A DNA stretch of 64,000 bases from Schistocephalus solidus (GCA_017591395.1 WEDG01007554.1:1-64000), one strand, 5' to 3'. Counted from the stretch's first letter, positions 35,068-46,898 are shown. The notes: generated by a model from the sequence alone, not told the origin. Numbers and translations are program-made.

Positions 35068-35136
35068 TGTTATCGCTTGAATAACTTCAGTCGTGTTCTC
35101 TGAAAGGTACGCTGCCAATTTTATAGACTTCCGTTC
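35068..35136 (-). CDS. PARD3: PAR-3 exon: end of PDZ3 (helix B and last strand)
   Basis: Acceptor TGTCGCCCAGTTTCAG and a weak donor (ATAACA before GTGCGTTT). 69 bp, phase 0 at both ends, 23 codons. The product ends in ENTTEVIQAIT, which aligns in position and pattern with the last beta strand of PAR-3 PDZ3 (a hydrophobic-Gln-hydrophobic strand). Its first half would form the alpha-B helix. Its phase joins it cleanly to the PDZ3 exon at 37,088-37,429 and to the exon at 34,125-34,548. The exon is too short to be found by open-frame length. An alternative is a longer exon read through to a stop at 35,031. The helix is weakly conserved. Confidence 0.6.
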
Positions 35137-36675
35137 CTGAAACTGGGCGACAGGGTGGGTGAAAGGAGGAGTGGCAGTTCAAGCCCTATGCCTGCGTTAA
35201 GCCACCGGTCACAAATTGCATTATTATTTGGCCTAGTGGACAATGTGCCACACAAGCTCATGCGCCTCGAGGGATTAGACGATATGAGAAGAGTGCAGGT
35301 GTCAAAGAGGGTCCGACTTAGCTATTGATATATATGCATCGGCTGTGGAGCTAACCACGTAAGGTGTTCATGCAATTCTCTGCGATGGCATATATGGCGA
35401 GAAATCAAGAGATACACTTGGCTGAGAAGGGGCTCTTAGCTCTTTTTAGTGCTTTCATCGGATGGCAGCCTCCGATAAACGTCTGGCTGCTCTTCACGGC
35501 TGGTCAGTTTGCGGAAAAAACGCAGACATACGTAGAAAAACAGACAGAGTAATCTCGTGAGTTCTGACCATACTGCTGCACTAGCCCTTCCTTAACAAAA
35601 ACGGGATGGAAGGTACTCGACATAAACGGAAATGCAGTGACATTCTGACAACATACAGTGGGCGTCTAAAGTTGCGCAATACTGGCCGACATCTATGCCC
35701 AGTGTTTAAATGTCCTTCCAGGGATAATTAACATGAGACACAGTCGCATATAAACTCCGATATGGTAGCGTGCTTACTCCTTGTGAGTCTTCCCAACCCC
35801 AAGGAAAAGCAGCCCTTCAGTAACGTACATTAGACAGGTGATGTTAAAGAAAGTCATTGCTCAGGCAAATTCCGCGAAAAATCACGTTTTCTAGAAGGAT
35901 AGAACAGAAAAGATGGTATGTTTGGCTTCATATGCTGCAATGACTAGATCTTTGGGAGCTTGCACTGGTTTTGAGGTAATCGGATATTCGGGGCTCTAGA
36001 AGACCCGCTGCAAGGTACGTAGCATGATCTAGGCGCTATAAACTCTAAAAGCGTCAAGGAGCTTCAGTGTAGAAATAAGAGTAAAAAAAATGAAAGTAGA
36101 GATACAGTGCATAGCATGTAGATGGGAAAATTTAGGAGCAGACAGAAACGTGGGGTGCATTTCGAAAAAAAAACAGGTGAGGATTACTGAGCCCCTTCCT
36201 GGCAAATATCCTGCAATTCAAAAAAACCAAGTGTCACGAAAAGTAGAACTACGCATATGGCGTAAGAAATACCCTTTTGTGAATCTATTCTAGGAAACAT
36301 GGCAGAACTTATAGCAGCATTGAAGAGCAGCGAAACCAAAATATTCAAGGTGTGCAGTGGCCGCCTCCTGAGTGGCAATGCTTTATGTGGCTGGAAGAAC
36401 TTTCCGGTGGAAAAATGAAAGGCAATAAAGCAAAATTCACTTCCAAGTATGAGCCTCACAAATAATTCTTCCAAACACGCGAAAGTTTTCCTACCCGTGA
36501 GCATATTTTGCCATTTCACCCAGGCGATTCCTGAGAGTTGGCGCCTGGGGAATTTATTGAAGCGGCGCATAATTTAACCAATTCAATTGGTCTGCCGGGA
36601 CTAGGTATTGGCAGGCTACTAGACAAACATGAATGTTTTCACACAATTTGTCTTGCATCGAGTTTGCCCTACTTG

Positions 36676-36721
36676 CTCTCTCTCTCTCTCTCACTCACTC
36701 TCTCTCTCCCTTTCTCTCCCT
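36676..36721. repeat. (CT)n low-complexity tract
   Basis: About 45 bp of CT dinucleotides with CA and CC interruptions, inside a PAR-3 intron. The surrounding plus-strand open frame is an artefact of the repeat. Confidence 0.9.
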
Positions 36722-37087
36722 CTTGTGACTTGCGGTTGTGACAAGGCTTAAATAGCAGGACCCGCCAATTTCATCACCAGCTACACATAAGTTGGCTTAC
36801 CTGCTGTGACCTTTGGTCTGCTCGCTCTGCGTCGCCCCAGGTCTGACATCTCGATTCCTCTCACTAGCCAGACGCTCCGACTGCGACTTGCGCTGGAAAA
36901 AACGATTTACTGTAAACTTGATTGTAGGCCGATGCTTGTGAGCCCTTGCCCGGCAGGTGGTAATAGCGGATGTAAGAAGGGCAGCAACCTCCTTAATGCA
37001 ACAGACACAGTGTTCTGTTTAGTAAGTGAAAAAGAACAAACGGGGATGTAGGAGGAGAGAAAGACATAGCAGGGGATAGTAACTTAC

Positions 37088-37429
37088 GGATAAACTCCTA
37101 CCCATAACGTTCTGGCCATTCACAGCAATCAGCCGGTCTCCCACACGAACTGAGGCGTCTCCGTTGTCTGCCGGACTGTTAGGTTTGATGAGTTGGACGT
37201 AGAGTCCGGAGAAATCTTGGGTCTCCACAGGGGCAGCATTGTCCTCCTGTGAATCGATGGGGAAAACTTCGCCAATCATTGCGCCCGGCTCACAGAGGGG
37301 CAGTTCGGCCTCTGTCGGTGAGTGCAGCATAAGGGGTTGTTCGGAAAACGCAAATCGAATACCAATACTGTTATTGGCTGCCTCCGGTGGGGGGACAGGA
37401 ATTTTGAAGGTGTAGGTTCGGCACACCGG
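37088..37429 (-). CDS. PARD3: PAR-3 exon: first two thirds of PDZ3
   Basis: Acceptor CTTCTAAATCATCTCAG and a strong donor (TTATCC before GTAAGTTAC). 342 bp, phase 0 at both ends, 114 codons. TYTFKIPVPPPEAANN forms strand A and NSIGIRFAF the carboxylate-binding loop and strand B. GLYVQLIKPNSPADN and VGDRLIAVNGQNVMG form the later strands and helix start. These match the order of PDZ3 in PAR-3 (F-x-V-P-L...G-I-F-V...D-Q-L-I-A-V-N-G). Between strand B and GLYV about 45 extra, acidic and Pro-rich residues are inserted. PDZ domains bind C-terminal tails or phosphoinositides at the cell cortex, and PAR-3 PDZ3 has been linked to both. The rest of the domain is in the exon at 35,068-35,136. Confidence 0.85.
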
Positions 37430-37868
37430 CTGAGATGATTTAGAAGAGAGGTTCCAGTTAAAAGAGAGCGTTATCAAGAGGGATGATTATAAGGAAACCG
37501 TGCATATTTCCGACCACACACCTCTAAAGAGGATGCAATCAGAAAACTCTCAACGTAGCACGATCAAAGGGATAGCCTCTAACTAGCACGTTCTTTCCCT
37601 ATCGGGAACAGGCACCTATAAGAGTACCCAAAAAAGGACGGTGGCAACCAGTAAGGAAGCAACCCAAATACCTGGGATAGTTAGTGAAGGGACAGGTTAT
37701 ACAGATAACAGGCGCAGATCTTCTATTTTCCCATGCTCTGAACGAATAAAGATGCAGTTGGCAATCAGATCGGGTGAACACATGTCAAGATGTCAGAAAA
37801 CGAAATTCACCGTGCTTCTATCTAGAAACGTCAACCAGACGGCAGACATGTTGATGACCCAAAATGAC

Positions 37869-37926
37869 GGATCGGAGTCCTTGCTCAGGCCCGAACAGCT
37901 CAGACAGTGGGCTATTCAGAGGTGAA
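37869..37926 (-). CDS. PARD3: candidate PAR-3 exon between PDZ2 and PDZ3
   Basis: A very good acceptor (GGTTTTTCCTTTCACTTGCAG) on the minus strand opens a frame only in phase 2, giving SPLNSPLSELFGPEQGLRS. A donor at CGATCC/GTCATT would end it in phase 0, which fits the PDZ3 exon. No phase-2 donor was found in the PDZ2 exon, so another small exon would be needed before it. The opposite strand also carries a 94-codon open frame (37,641-37,925). Confidence 0.35.
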
Positions 37927-38459
37927 CTGCAAGTGAAAGGAAAAACCTGATGTGTGCAAACAACTGGACCTTGAGTTAAGTCCTAAGTTACCATGGTAAT
38001 CTTTAGTCTTTAATTCTGCACACTCGTTTGCACTTCTTCGTTGTTTTCTGGTTTTGTTATGTCGCGTTTTAATACGAACAAACTGCTATGTACACATTAC
38101 TTGTTGGCTAGGTTATGAAACGATGGAAGGCAGCTGACATGCAGTCGCGATATTCATTAATGCCAATAAACTACCGTATATGCCTGTTTTAAAGCGATGA
38201 AAAAATAAAAAACTGCATAACTAAGTGATTCTATAACTGACCGAGCTTCCGTACTAACTCTATATAGGCTTTCAAGTTTACTGAAAAAAGCTATGCGCAG
38301 AATTGTTACCGACAAGGAATGAGTAATACCAAACGACCATTCCTGATCAATTGGTCGTCAGCAGCCAGGGGCATCCCATTATACGAGTTTGAGCAACAGA
38401 TTTGAATTCGGTTTTAGTATAGCATTGTGCCTCTAAATCAACCATCCTATCTATTCAAG

Positions 38460-39250
38460 CTAGCGGACACACACCCTGTCGATGCAGGCGAAAAGTATAG
38501 AAGAAGACGCGATCGATGAAACAAGATGTTTATTCGCCTAAAATCTCGCATTCATGCCCGAAACCATCATCAGAGACAGCATCATATACGCGTAGTTCAT
38601 ACAAAAGGAGTTGCGGTATTCAAAGGATGAGATTTCTATGCTACCGCATATCCATTACAGTTTAAGAGCTCCTCCTTCAACGAGGGTGGCTGCTTTTTGG
38701 TGCGATAATTGCTTAATTGTCGGCATTCGAGTCTTCAACCGCTGAGATTTTATGGCCCGTGTTGGATGTTGACGTGATAAATGCTCAGCTGGCTGGCTTC
38801 CAGGCAGCTGACGTTGGAAACGGTGTTCGGCTGCGCACTCCCTGGATGCCTAATTACTTTGGACTCGAATTCTGCTGATTAAGATCGGAAATAGACAAAG
38901 CCGACTGAGGGTGGCGTTCACCGGGCTATTTTGACTGCAGTACGGAAAAGAGTAGTTCTGTTTTTGACTTGAATCTTCCGGTATAGATTTCATTCAAGCT
39001 GTCGTGTAGTGCGAGGCAAGTAATCCTCTACAGTTGGCAAAATTTAGCTTCCCTTCAACAAATCGGTCTTCAGGGTAAGCCCAATTCGTGTCTTACCTTA
39101 CTGAGTAACAATAAAACAGACTTTGCCAATGTGATTCAGCAGCTCGATCGAGAAACCGCTGTTTTGCCGCGCCGTGCTCATGATTTAAGTAAAAGGTGGT
39201 TTTTCAGACAAAGACGCGATTGGAAGGAACGCTGACAACTGTCACGCTCA
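38460..39250 (-). mobile_element. decayed Penelope-like element in a PAR-3 intron
   Basis: Read on the minus strand, the end at about 38,555-38,500 (GGCGAATAAACATCTTGT then CATCGATCG) is the same terminal sequence as at 45,185-45,225, where it is on the plus strand. About 250 bases inside (38,850-38,780) a frame with CLEASQLS...HVN recalls the C-terminal end of the GIY-YIG domain seen better at 13.8 kb. Further upstream, near 39,180-39,090, IELLNHIGKVCFIVTQ is open. All frames are broken, so it is a relic. Its limits are uncertain. Confidence 0.5.
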
Positions 39251-39647
39251 AGAGGCACGAACAATCAAAAATCGAGTCTCTTGAATTTACCCAGAGCCAA
39301 CTCAAATAAAAGCTGCTTGTCATCGCTAGGTTGCTGACACCTCTGGCGGGTGAGACCCCTGGGGCCAAATGTGCCAAAGCGCGTTGATCCCCTAGACTTC
39401 GATCAGGCCACTTCGAGTTTCACTAGTGGTAAGAAAATGGTCCCATTTCCGTCTTCTAGTAGAAATGCTTATTACCGGTACCTTGCATTTCAGCCTACTA
39501 AATCATTCCTTTTTTTAATTTCCTTAGGCCTTATCAGATAGGTACATGTTGGTTCTAGAACGCACAGTGACAACAGTCAACGCTTTTCAGTAATTAGGAA
39601 GGCAGTGTAATGGAAAAATTTCATAAAAGTTGAAGGTTGGATATTAC

Positions 39648-39821
39648 TCTGACCAGATCATCTGCAGTGAATCCAGATGCTGTTCCCTTAAAACAGACTT
39701 CATTTTGCCGGGAGACGAGAAGCGTTGCCTTTTTTCCAACAGGAACGTTGCGCAGTTGTGACAGGGCAGACTCAAATGATGTGACCTCCACGTTGTTGAT
39801 AGCAAGTAAACGATCACCAAA
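39648..39821 (-). CDS. PARD3: PAR-3 exon: second half of PDZ2
   Basis: Acceptor ACATTCCCTGCAG, phase 0. The frame gives FGDRLLAINNVEVTSFESAL, then SQLRNVPVGKKATLLVSRQ. This is the usual PDZ order: GDRLL strand, alpha-B helix, and last strand ATLLV followed by RQ, as in PAR-3 PDZ2 (...SLLVFRQ). The donor is either GTCAGA/GTAATA (used here, 58 codons) or GATCTG/GTCAGA six bases earlier. Both leave phase 0. The last 20 or so codons after SRQ are not conserved and could belong to the intron if a still earlier GT is used. It joins without gap to the exon at 39,935-40,123. Confidence 0.88.
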
Positions 39822-39934
39822 CTGCAGGGAATGTGCGGATGAGAATGAACAGATGCAAAGTGCTTCCATAAGTGTTTAGATAAACGCATGTAGAAATGCA
39901 AGCAGAAACAAGGAAGTTCATGCGGCTATCCTAC

Positions 39935-40123
39935 CTGAAGTCTGCCATCCTCTACGGCAGATCCTGTGGGCATAATTCGGTCAATGAAAATCGGTTCATC
40001 AGTCGTTGGGCTAACCATTGTGTCCCTTGTGGCAAAACTTATACCAAAACCACCTTCTGCGGACTTCACCAGTTCCACAGCCAACTTTTGGCCGATAGAT
40101 CGTGTGTTGAAGGCATAAAGGTT
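39935..40123 (-). CDS. PARD3: PAR-3 exon: first half of PDZ2
   Basis: Acceptor TTCAATCCCTCCAG and donor CTTCAG before GTAGGATA. 189 bp, phase 0 at both ends, exactly 63 codons. NTRSIGQKLAVELVKSAEG leads into the carboxylate-binding loop GGFGISFATRD. PIFIDRIMPTGSAVEDGRLQ follows. PAR-3 PDZ2 has the same succession (NTKKIGKRL..., GFSI-TSRD, P-I-Y-V-K-N-I-L-P-R-G-A-A-x-x-D-G-R-L). This is the clearest evidence that the gene is PAR-3 rather than another multi-PDZ scaffold. PDZ2 of PAR-3 is known to bind phosphoinositide membranes, and the Lys/Arg pattern around the loop is partly kept. Confidence 0.92.
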
Positions 40124-43100
40124 CTGGAGGGATTGAAGGAACAAACATTATCAGTATGGCACATTTTCATTAGTAGCAATCATTTTTGCCTTCCGTTGCT
40201 ATACAGTGGGACGAGTTTTCATGTATCGGAAAAGAGTTGCATTGCATTCAATTGTCAGTCTTAGGCTGTCAATAAAACTTAACCTTAGTGCCAATGTCAA
40301 GCTGTGGCCTCTAACAGGGAAATAATGAGCCTTTAATTCCGCTTTTTGAGAGATCTACTAGGATTTATTTCTAGTAGAGAACGAATGCCTAGGAATTGGA
40401 ACAGTGAACACTGACTACACGATAAATGGACAGTGTAATGGTCAAGTCTGGTTTATTTGCTGTCATTAGCCCGTAATACCCTAAGCTCAGGCAGCGCGCC
40501 CGAGACGCGAATTCCAGTCAGTGAACCTACAGTGCAGTAGGGAGGGTGGTATTCGAACCTCCAGTATACAGGGCCAGGTTCGAATATAATTCGCTGATGA
40601 CTGTAAGCTAAAAGTAATCATTCCAGCATCCCCACCTCTGTCGGAAAACCTTCCCGATTATTTATTGTTAGTCGCTGTGCGACCGCTTGCGGGGAAACAG
40701 ACCTTCCGGTTCAAAGCAAAACCAAAAATTCAATCTGTCTTTGTTTATGAGGATAGACTGGTAGACGTCATTACAATGTTAGTGGATAGTGTATCTAAAA
40801 GGGATTGGCGAAATGACACTACAGGCCCAGGGCAGGGAGTGTCAGTCCCATTAACTTCGGCTGTTTAAATCGGATAAGTTGGAGTTGAAAAAGAAGAACG
40901 AACCTAACCGATCTAGTTAGTCAAAGTATATGCTTTAAAACCTTCGCGCCTTGTTTGCCACATAGTTTTGATTCTGGACTTAAGAGGAACATCAAAATCC
41001 AGGCCAATAAGAACATTCCACTCAATGCTCGATTTGCATACCTTTCTCAATCATACATCGAAATTCAATCGCAGCTGACGAAATATTTCGTGAGACTGCC
41101 CAAGTTAGCGCTATTTTACGCAACAAAATAAAACTTGCCTACTTTTTAAGTAGCCTTAAGAGACAAGGGAACTATAGTAATCTATAAGATTTGGATCTAA
41201 GTGAACGCCGTGAAGACATGAAAATCGACAAATTTTCTAAAACCCACTGGAAGTCAGTTAATCTTGGGTAACAACAGCACAACGTAAAACTATCAACGTG
41301 GAATTGAACGCTCGGAGGTGACAGTCCCGTTTGCAAGACTTCCCAGTTCTGAAACAGTACACGGTCATTGTAAACGGTGATTCTCCTTAAGCTGAGACTA
41401 CTCGTCGAAAAGTGCATACACACGAAAGCCAACTGTAAATTATTTGAAGGAGAGAGCAAGAAAGAACACCGGAGTTTTAAAGACGAGTAGCGAACTCTAT
41501 TGAATGAGTAGTTTGACCACGTGTAGTTGGCTGAGTGGTAGAAGGGCAGTAACACACAACAGACAAGTTCTGTGTGCTGTCTTGGAGATAAAAAACGAGC
41601 CAATGCAAATTGCAGCGTCTTTCTGAACCAATCAATATTTATTACTTTTCGGTAGCGAGTGCTACTTGGCAAGTGAGTTCCAAAAGCACACACGCTTAAT
41701 TAGTAATTAGTTAGTAATTACGCAAGCGCACCTGGCATGTGTCATAGAGAGGAACGTCTAGGATACCACCACCCCCAACCGGGAATCTGTGTAGAAATGA
41801 AAGGCAGCTAAAAGTTTTGATATCCAACGCAAAAGAATAATCGGCCGTGCTAGTGCGAACAGTTCATGAGTAGGCTTACAGTACAGTACCTGCCTTAGGT
41901 ACTAGTGAAAACCTGAGATAGTCAGTCCCCTATTATCTAGCCCAAAACTTTGCTCCTATAGTTTAGGAACGCTCATATGTGAGGATAGCCCCACTCCAAG
42001 ACACCGATAAAGTCACAATGAGCGGAGAGGTTTGTGGTAAATGTTAGATCCAAAAGACGACCAGCACAGCGAAAAACCTGATCAGAGACACCATTTATGG
42101 CGATTAGATAGCAGTTCCTGAAAATGTTTTGACAAAACAGCGCTCTCAAAACACAAAGGGTTGCTGTTTTCCCACCATGCTACCGGGAAAAGGGAGTGAG
42201 TTCAGATATATAAGATGAAGGAAGAGAGTGCTGCAACCACTAACGCCAGGAGATCCAGTGCAACATAAAGCACTGCAAACCAATAAATAAAAACGATTCG
42301 ATAAATATTCAATCCTCTTGCCTAGAAAGACATAAAAAGCCGGAAGTCGCAAGCGTAAACGACTTGTGAAAAAAAATTAAACATCCAGGCAGACAAAACT
42401 TAGGACTCAGGTACTCACTGAGTTAGGAATTACTAACCTTGATACACGTTATGGGCGTCATTGGTGAAGCACTATAATATCGAGGTTCTTCGGTGGAGTC
42501 CTTAGCATCATCTTTAAATTGAAAAAAAGGTATTTGATGGGATAAATTACAACCTGAAACATGCAATAACTAACGCTCTGTTTGTCAGAACTGAAATCTC
42601 CACGCAGAACGATGCTTTACTCAAAGCTATTGATTCTAGAGGATAGGCGTCTAGTTAAACCGCGTGAGCAGCATACAAGAAATGAGCGTGATTATTTACC
42701 ATTCTAAAGCACTGAAAAAAGTTTCAAGACCTAAACCCTTTGGAATAGGCGAGCCAAACACTACTTGAGTGAAAATCGGCTGATGGCCGGCAGGCGTATG
42801 CTCGACTGAGGGGTACCTTGCTGATACCATTTTTATCCTACCATCAGTTGCCGACCAGTACTACCAAAGATGTCATTAACTCGCAATCGATGTAACTGCC
42901 TAGCAAATGACCTTGCCCTCACTTGCTAGCAAATGTGGTGACTTAGATGACTGGGTCGGATCAGGCAAATTTTTAACCAGCTCGTGAATTAATCCATTTA
43001 TTAGGTACAGCAGTGGCAAAAGACAGCCGAGCTCCGTGGACACGAACGGGTTGTTTATCTCCAACGCATGTACCGAACAACTGCGAACAGTTTTACCTTG

Positions 43101-44829
43101 TACGTCTAAGGATGGTCTCGGGATTAGCAGAACTGGCTATATTTCAGTTATCGCAAGATTATGTAGTTGATTGAAAGATAAAAGATCAGCAGGTGATGCA
43201 GAAACCAACAGCGGTTTTGGATCCGATCGTGCTCTCGTTCGTATATTTTAACCAGTGGTGAAACTGGAAGGGCTAAAAAAATTCTAGCTCTGCTCTCGAA
43301 GAAAATTGTATGCTTTCATTTTTCAGATGGTGTACACATCTCTTCCTTTTTCGGGCGATGCGTGACGAATATTTCAGGGAGCGGCCGACTTGATCCAGTA
43401 AAGAGTACCGACCAAAACAAGACGGACTGAGACAATCATCACTGGCTTATCAGTCGTCATCAACCAGTCATATGCAATCTCAGGTCTGGTTAACCTGGAA
43501 CTCCAAGCCCGACTGACTTGGTGATTGAGCGCTAAGTTCATCGTTCTACCAGTGATCCAGGGCATCGCATTCTTGTCGGTTGCGATAGTGATACAGTGGT
43601 ATTACTGAGCACTATGAGACCGCCTACGAGGGCTTTCAATTGAACTCGAAGGTATAACAAGATAAGCATATTCCATAACCTGATCGATGAGTGATCCTGG
43701 TACCATAGACGACTTGAATACTGACGTCTTTGTCTAGGCACGTAAAGTGGCGAGGTTTGGATAGTACCTTGAAACAGGGGGATTCCAGCACTGGAGCATG
43801 AGCTATAGTCGTGTAAGGCACTGGATACATATTTACTCGCTGTCCGGGACGCAGAGATAAAGGTGTATAGATTATGAAGTTAGTAAGCAACCCCATGCTC
43901 ATTAATCGACAGAGTCAAACTCGAGTCGAATAGTACCGAGCATGCATGGCGGATTTTCATAAGTAGTGCCAGGAAGACTTGGTAGCCTTCCTCTTCAGTG
44001 CAGCATCTCAAAAGGCCTTCAGCCGCAAGAGAAGTTTTGACACTGGAGACGGGACCGTAGATATGCCTCTGGGGACACTTTAATGTCAAATGATGAGATT
44101 GAAGAGTCACTCTCATGGCAAGGCAAGCTAGGACTAGTGTACGGTACATGATCAAGGTGTGGCTAAGCGCCTACTTCGCAGACAAGAAGACTTCTCCAAA
44201 TGAGGCCAAAGCGAAAAGCGCAGTTCACTTAACACAGGTATGTAACACCTTCAAGTTAAGCAGAGGCAGCAAACTCAGAAGGGGTAGAAGCCATCTAAAT
44301 TGGGAGCTAAGAGGTCGAAGTCAATAAATAAACGCAACTCCGTTTCTCCCAGCTTACACCGCGTTTAGGCTCTGTAAAGAGTGTTCAAAAACGTGCAAAA
44401 ACAAAAGTTTTCGACTATTCGATCATGGGATGATATTTGAAATGCAGACTAGCCCGGTCACAGTAAACTTATGTACGTAGACGAGCGACGGCAACTCGGC
44501 GATCTATGATGAACGTTGTCTTCCGACCAACAGAAATATGGAGGTGTGGCGGACACATTCTATTCATATCGCGGCCTCTGTGTGTCTCTGTCTCGGGGTT
44601 TATTCCTGCAGGAATCCAAAACATTGGGTGAACAAAGCTTGTGGGCCGACGGTTGGGTTTCCCTGGCGAATGTACTTATCATTCTATCTCGAAAGTTCCG
44701 CCTTTCGGCTAAGTTCTATAGCGCAAAGCAAGCTCGTTGATCAAAAACGGAGCGAGAAATATTACTTTTTGGTATGACACCAGTTGAAGGCGGCAATCAC
44801 ACTAAAATAATCTTCTAATGAACAATTAC
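40124..44829 (-). other. PAR-3 intron between linker and PDZ2 exons
   Basis: About 4.7 kb with no convincing exon. The 173-codon minus-strand open frame at 41,172-41,693 is Cys/Leu/Ser-rich with no domain and no splice sites matching the neighbouring phases. Bases 40,440-40,620 contain a reversed GGTTCGAATACC-like motif that may be a decayed SINE. A diverged SINE lies at 43,395-43,640. Confidence 0.5.
43395..43640 (-). repeat. diverged tRNA-SINE in a PAR-3 intron
   Basis: In reverse orientation, ACTGGCTTATCAGTCGTCAT (43,441-43,460), AACCAGTCATATGCAATC and a damaged tRNA head (about 43,495-43,570) match the SINE units at 14.5-16 kb with many changes. GAGACCGCCTACGAGGGC (43,617-43,634) belongs to the next unit's body. 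The A and B boxes are mutated, so it is old. The minus-strand open frame 43,374-43,565 is the repeat translated. Confidence 0.65.
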
Positions 44830-45053
44830 ATAAGTTGGTAAACCTCCACGTACGCAAGGCGTCATAACTCCTAATAGGTGAGGACGTAGAGATCGATCAG
44901 AGAAATCATCTAAGGAGGCACTTCTCCTAGAGGTAACAGTACAGAATGTTTGACAATTGATTAAAAGTATACTCTTCGCAGGCCATCGTTGTAGATGCTC
45001 ATCTTCTGCGAACACTGGGCTACTGAGATTGCAACTATGACGCAAACCATCAT
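44830..45053 (-). CDS. PARD3: probable PAR-3 exon: linker between PDZ1 and PDZ2
   Basis: Acceptor CTTGCCAATGCAG and donor CAACTTAT before GTAATTGT. 224 bp, phase 1 in and phase 0 out, which is exactly what the PDZ1 exon at 46,136-46,254 and the PDZ2 exon at 39,935-40,123 require. About 75 residues: DDGLRHSCNLSSPVFAEDE, a short hydrophobic patch, then RRSASLDDFSDRSLRP. PAR-3 linkers here are similarly Ser/Pro-rich and unstructured, of about 90 residues in vertebrates. A 46-bp stretch inside (44,972-44,927) has GT...AG ends, but removing it breaks the frame. No diagnostic motif is present, so the call rests on phase and length. Confidence 0.45.
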
Positions 45054-45159
45054 CTGCATTGGCAAGAATGTCCAAGCATTCACTAATTTGGCTAAAGCTT
45101 CGAAGATCTGTTACAATGTGAAGGATTTAGCAAACAAAGACTACCGATACTGTCTTAGA

Positions 45160-45235
45160 AGATAGGTTCGATCACGAACCCGAAACGTCAGGCGAATAAA
45201 GTTCTTGTCCCAACGATCGTGTCTGCTTTTTTCTG
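45160..45235 (+). mobile_element. Penelope-like element 3' end
   Basis: CGAACCCGAAACGTCAGG then CGAATAAAGTTCTTGTCCC and ACGATCGTGTCTGC match the terminal sequence found reversed at 38,500-38,560. The CGAAACGT...GAATAAA arrangement is what I associate with the 3' ends of flatworm Penelope-like elements. The upstream body was not recognised. Confidence 0.5.
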
Positions 45236-46135
45236 AAAGACTAAAGAACCTATCATTTTTGGCAGTCGAATGAGAACACTGAAAACCTCAGAGTATGTAG
45301 GACGGTGGAAACTCAGAGGACTTCAGCATCAGCAGAAAGGACAGCAATTTTAGGGAAGGAAATTCGCCTGATGCACAAGTAATGGTATGCATAGTGCAAA
45401 CGCATAGGCCAATTGTAGTCCAACTTGTTGGTCGTGAACCGGTTGCTCAACATGCGACTTTATGAAATTCATACACTTGCGAGAACCACGTCAGCGAAAT
45501 CAAGCTCAACTTTCTTCGCTGTTGTCATACGCATCTCAAAAAAATGCGAAAACGAAAATAATGCATCAAATTCTTGTGATTTTTTGAAACGCACAACTAA
45601 ATATCATGCAGTTTGATCCAGCATACTGCATATTATACTGATTCTGAGAGGGTATTTGCGTGAGCAGTACATAAAAGTTGTTCACAAGACTATTTGCCTA
45701 TGGCGGGTTAATGACAAACTGGATTTCGGCAGCCTTGTATTTCCGGTTTCATTGCGGCGATTGACGGCGGAAACCAAGGTTTAACGGCTCTGAGAAGGAG
45801 ACTTTCTCAGCAGTATGCGAGATGTCATCGAGTAGCAGTTATAGTAAGGTTCATCATACTATCTGATCAGCAAGCATAAGATTAATGGAATAGGCAACGA
45901 CGATAAGCGGAAACACAGGGGGTCTTGTGTCAGTTTAAGCAGAGTAAAACACCTCTGCATTATGCAGAATAAGGCGCAATCAGATTATTTCCATTGGTTG
46001 CTTGATACAAGGACATGAATGGACGAATGTGGTGCATAGTGCATTTAAAATGAAAATAAATAGTTAAAAATGTTTACAGCATGCTATTTATGCGACGCGG
46101 GCCTGTTTTAATTAGATGGAGGTCGTTAAGCTTAC

Positions 46136-46254
46136 CTTTGGTAATGTTGCTAAAGTCTTCTACTGGAAGGACTTTCTGAATGTCAGATGGGCGTAAGATG
46201 CTCAATACAACCGTTTCCGGGGTCAGTAACGCATCTATGATCGAAGAAACTAAG
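46136..46254 (-). CDS. PARD3: PAR-3 exon: end of PDZ1
   Basis: Acceptor GACTACTTTCTCTAG and donor ACCAAAG before GTAAGCTT; 119 bp, phase 2 in and phase 1 out. LVSSIIDALLTPETVV and LSILRPSDIQKVLP give the alpha-B helix and last strand. They match the pattern of PAR-3 PDZ1, where the final strand is followed by hydrophobic-Pro-x-x-[NR]-x-[EQ]. The first base completes the codon split at the exon 46,899-47,030. The whole 650-bp intron between them contains nothing else I can place; a 65-codon frame at 46,545-46,742 is excluded by the phase match. Confidence 0.82.
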
Positions 46255-46898
46255 CTAGAGAAAGTAGTCAAAAGAAGCGGGTGAGAGAGAATGTCACTAT
46301 TATCATTTGTGAAGTACCTTAGAAAGAGGGAACAAAAGAGAGAGTTAGGCAGCTAAAGACCTGGCAATTTACTCAACAGAAAGTCGACGAAGCAAAATAG
46401 ATCGAGACACAAACGTGTACAATGGGCAGTGACTACTGTGTTATATAAAAATTATTTGGAAACCGATGATTGGTGGTGGTGGTTGGCGGTTGGAATTTTA
46501 CAGTTAGTCGCATAAAGACATCCTAAAACGTGAAATAAATGAACCTATCCAGACTCGCTGGAAACTTGATCAGTACCATGGTATACCACTGTGTTTCCCT
46601 CTACACAATGAATACGAAATGGAGATGATGGGCATTCTGGTGAGACTAAAACAAGAGACAAAGAAATCGGAGAAAGAAGAGAATCCTCACGATAAATACG
46701 CGTCGGTCGAAGAGTAACTAGTGGGCTGCATTGACCCTGCACTGTTCAAATGATTCTCGAAGTGTTATCAGTGATGAAATGTGAGGTTATGTGCCTTTCT
46801 GCTTACAACGTATCAACAGCGCATTCAGTGTATAGTCATGAGAGGCATGAACAGTCGAGGTGATTAGGTGAAATGGAGCGAAGTATATTAATACTAAC

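Noticed and set aside
36295..36420. Plus-strand MAELIAALKSSETKIFK-like short frame with splice-like borders
   Set aside because: Only about 40 codons, intronic on the opposite strand, with no family resemblance.
40500..40600. tRNA gene or SINE from the reversed GGTTCGAATACC motif
   Set aside because: Only a B-box-like motif is present; no A box or SINE body could be recognised.
41172..41693. 173-codon minus-strand open frame in the PAR-3 intron
   Set aside because: No acceptor/donor compatible with neighbouring phases and no PAR-3-like or other domain.
46545..46742. Minus-strand frame with PECPSSPFRIHCVEG as a PDZ1 exon
   Set aside because: The exons on either side join in phase 2 without it and give a continuous PDZ1.
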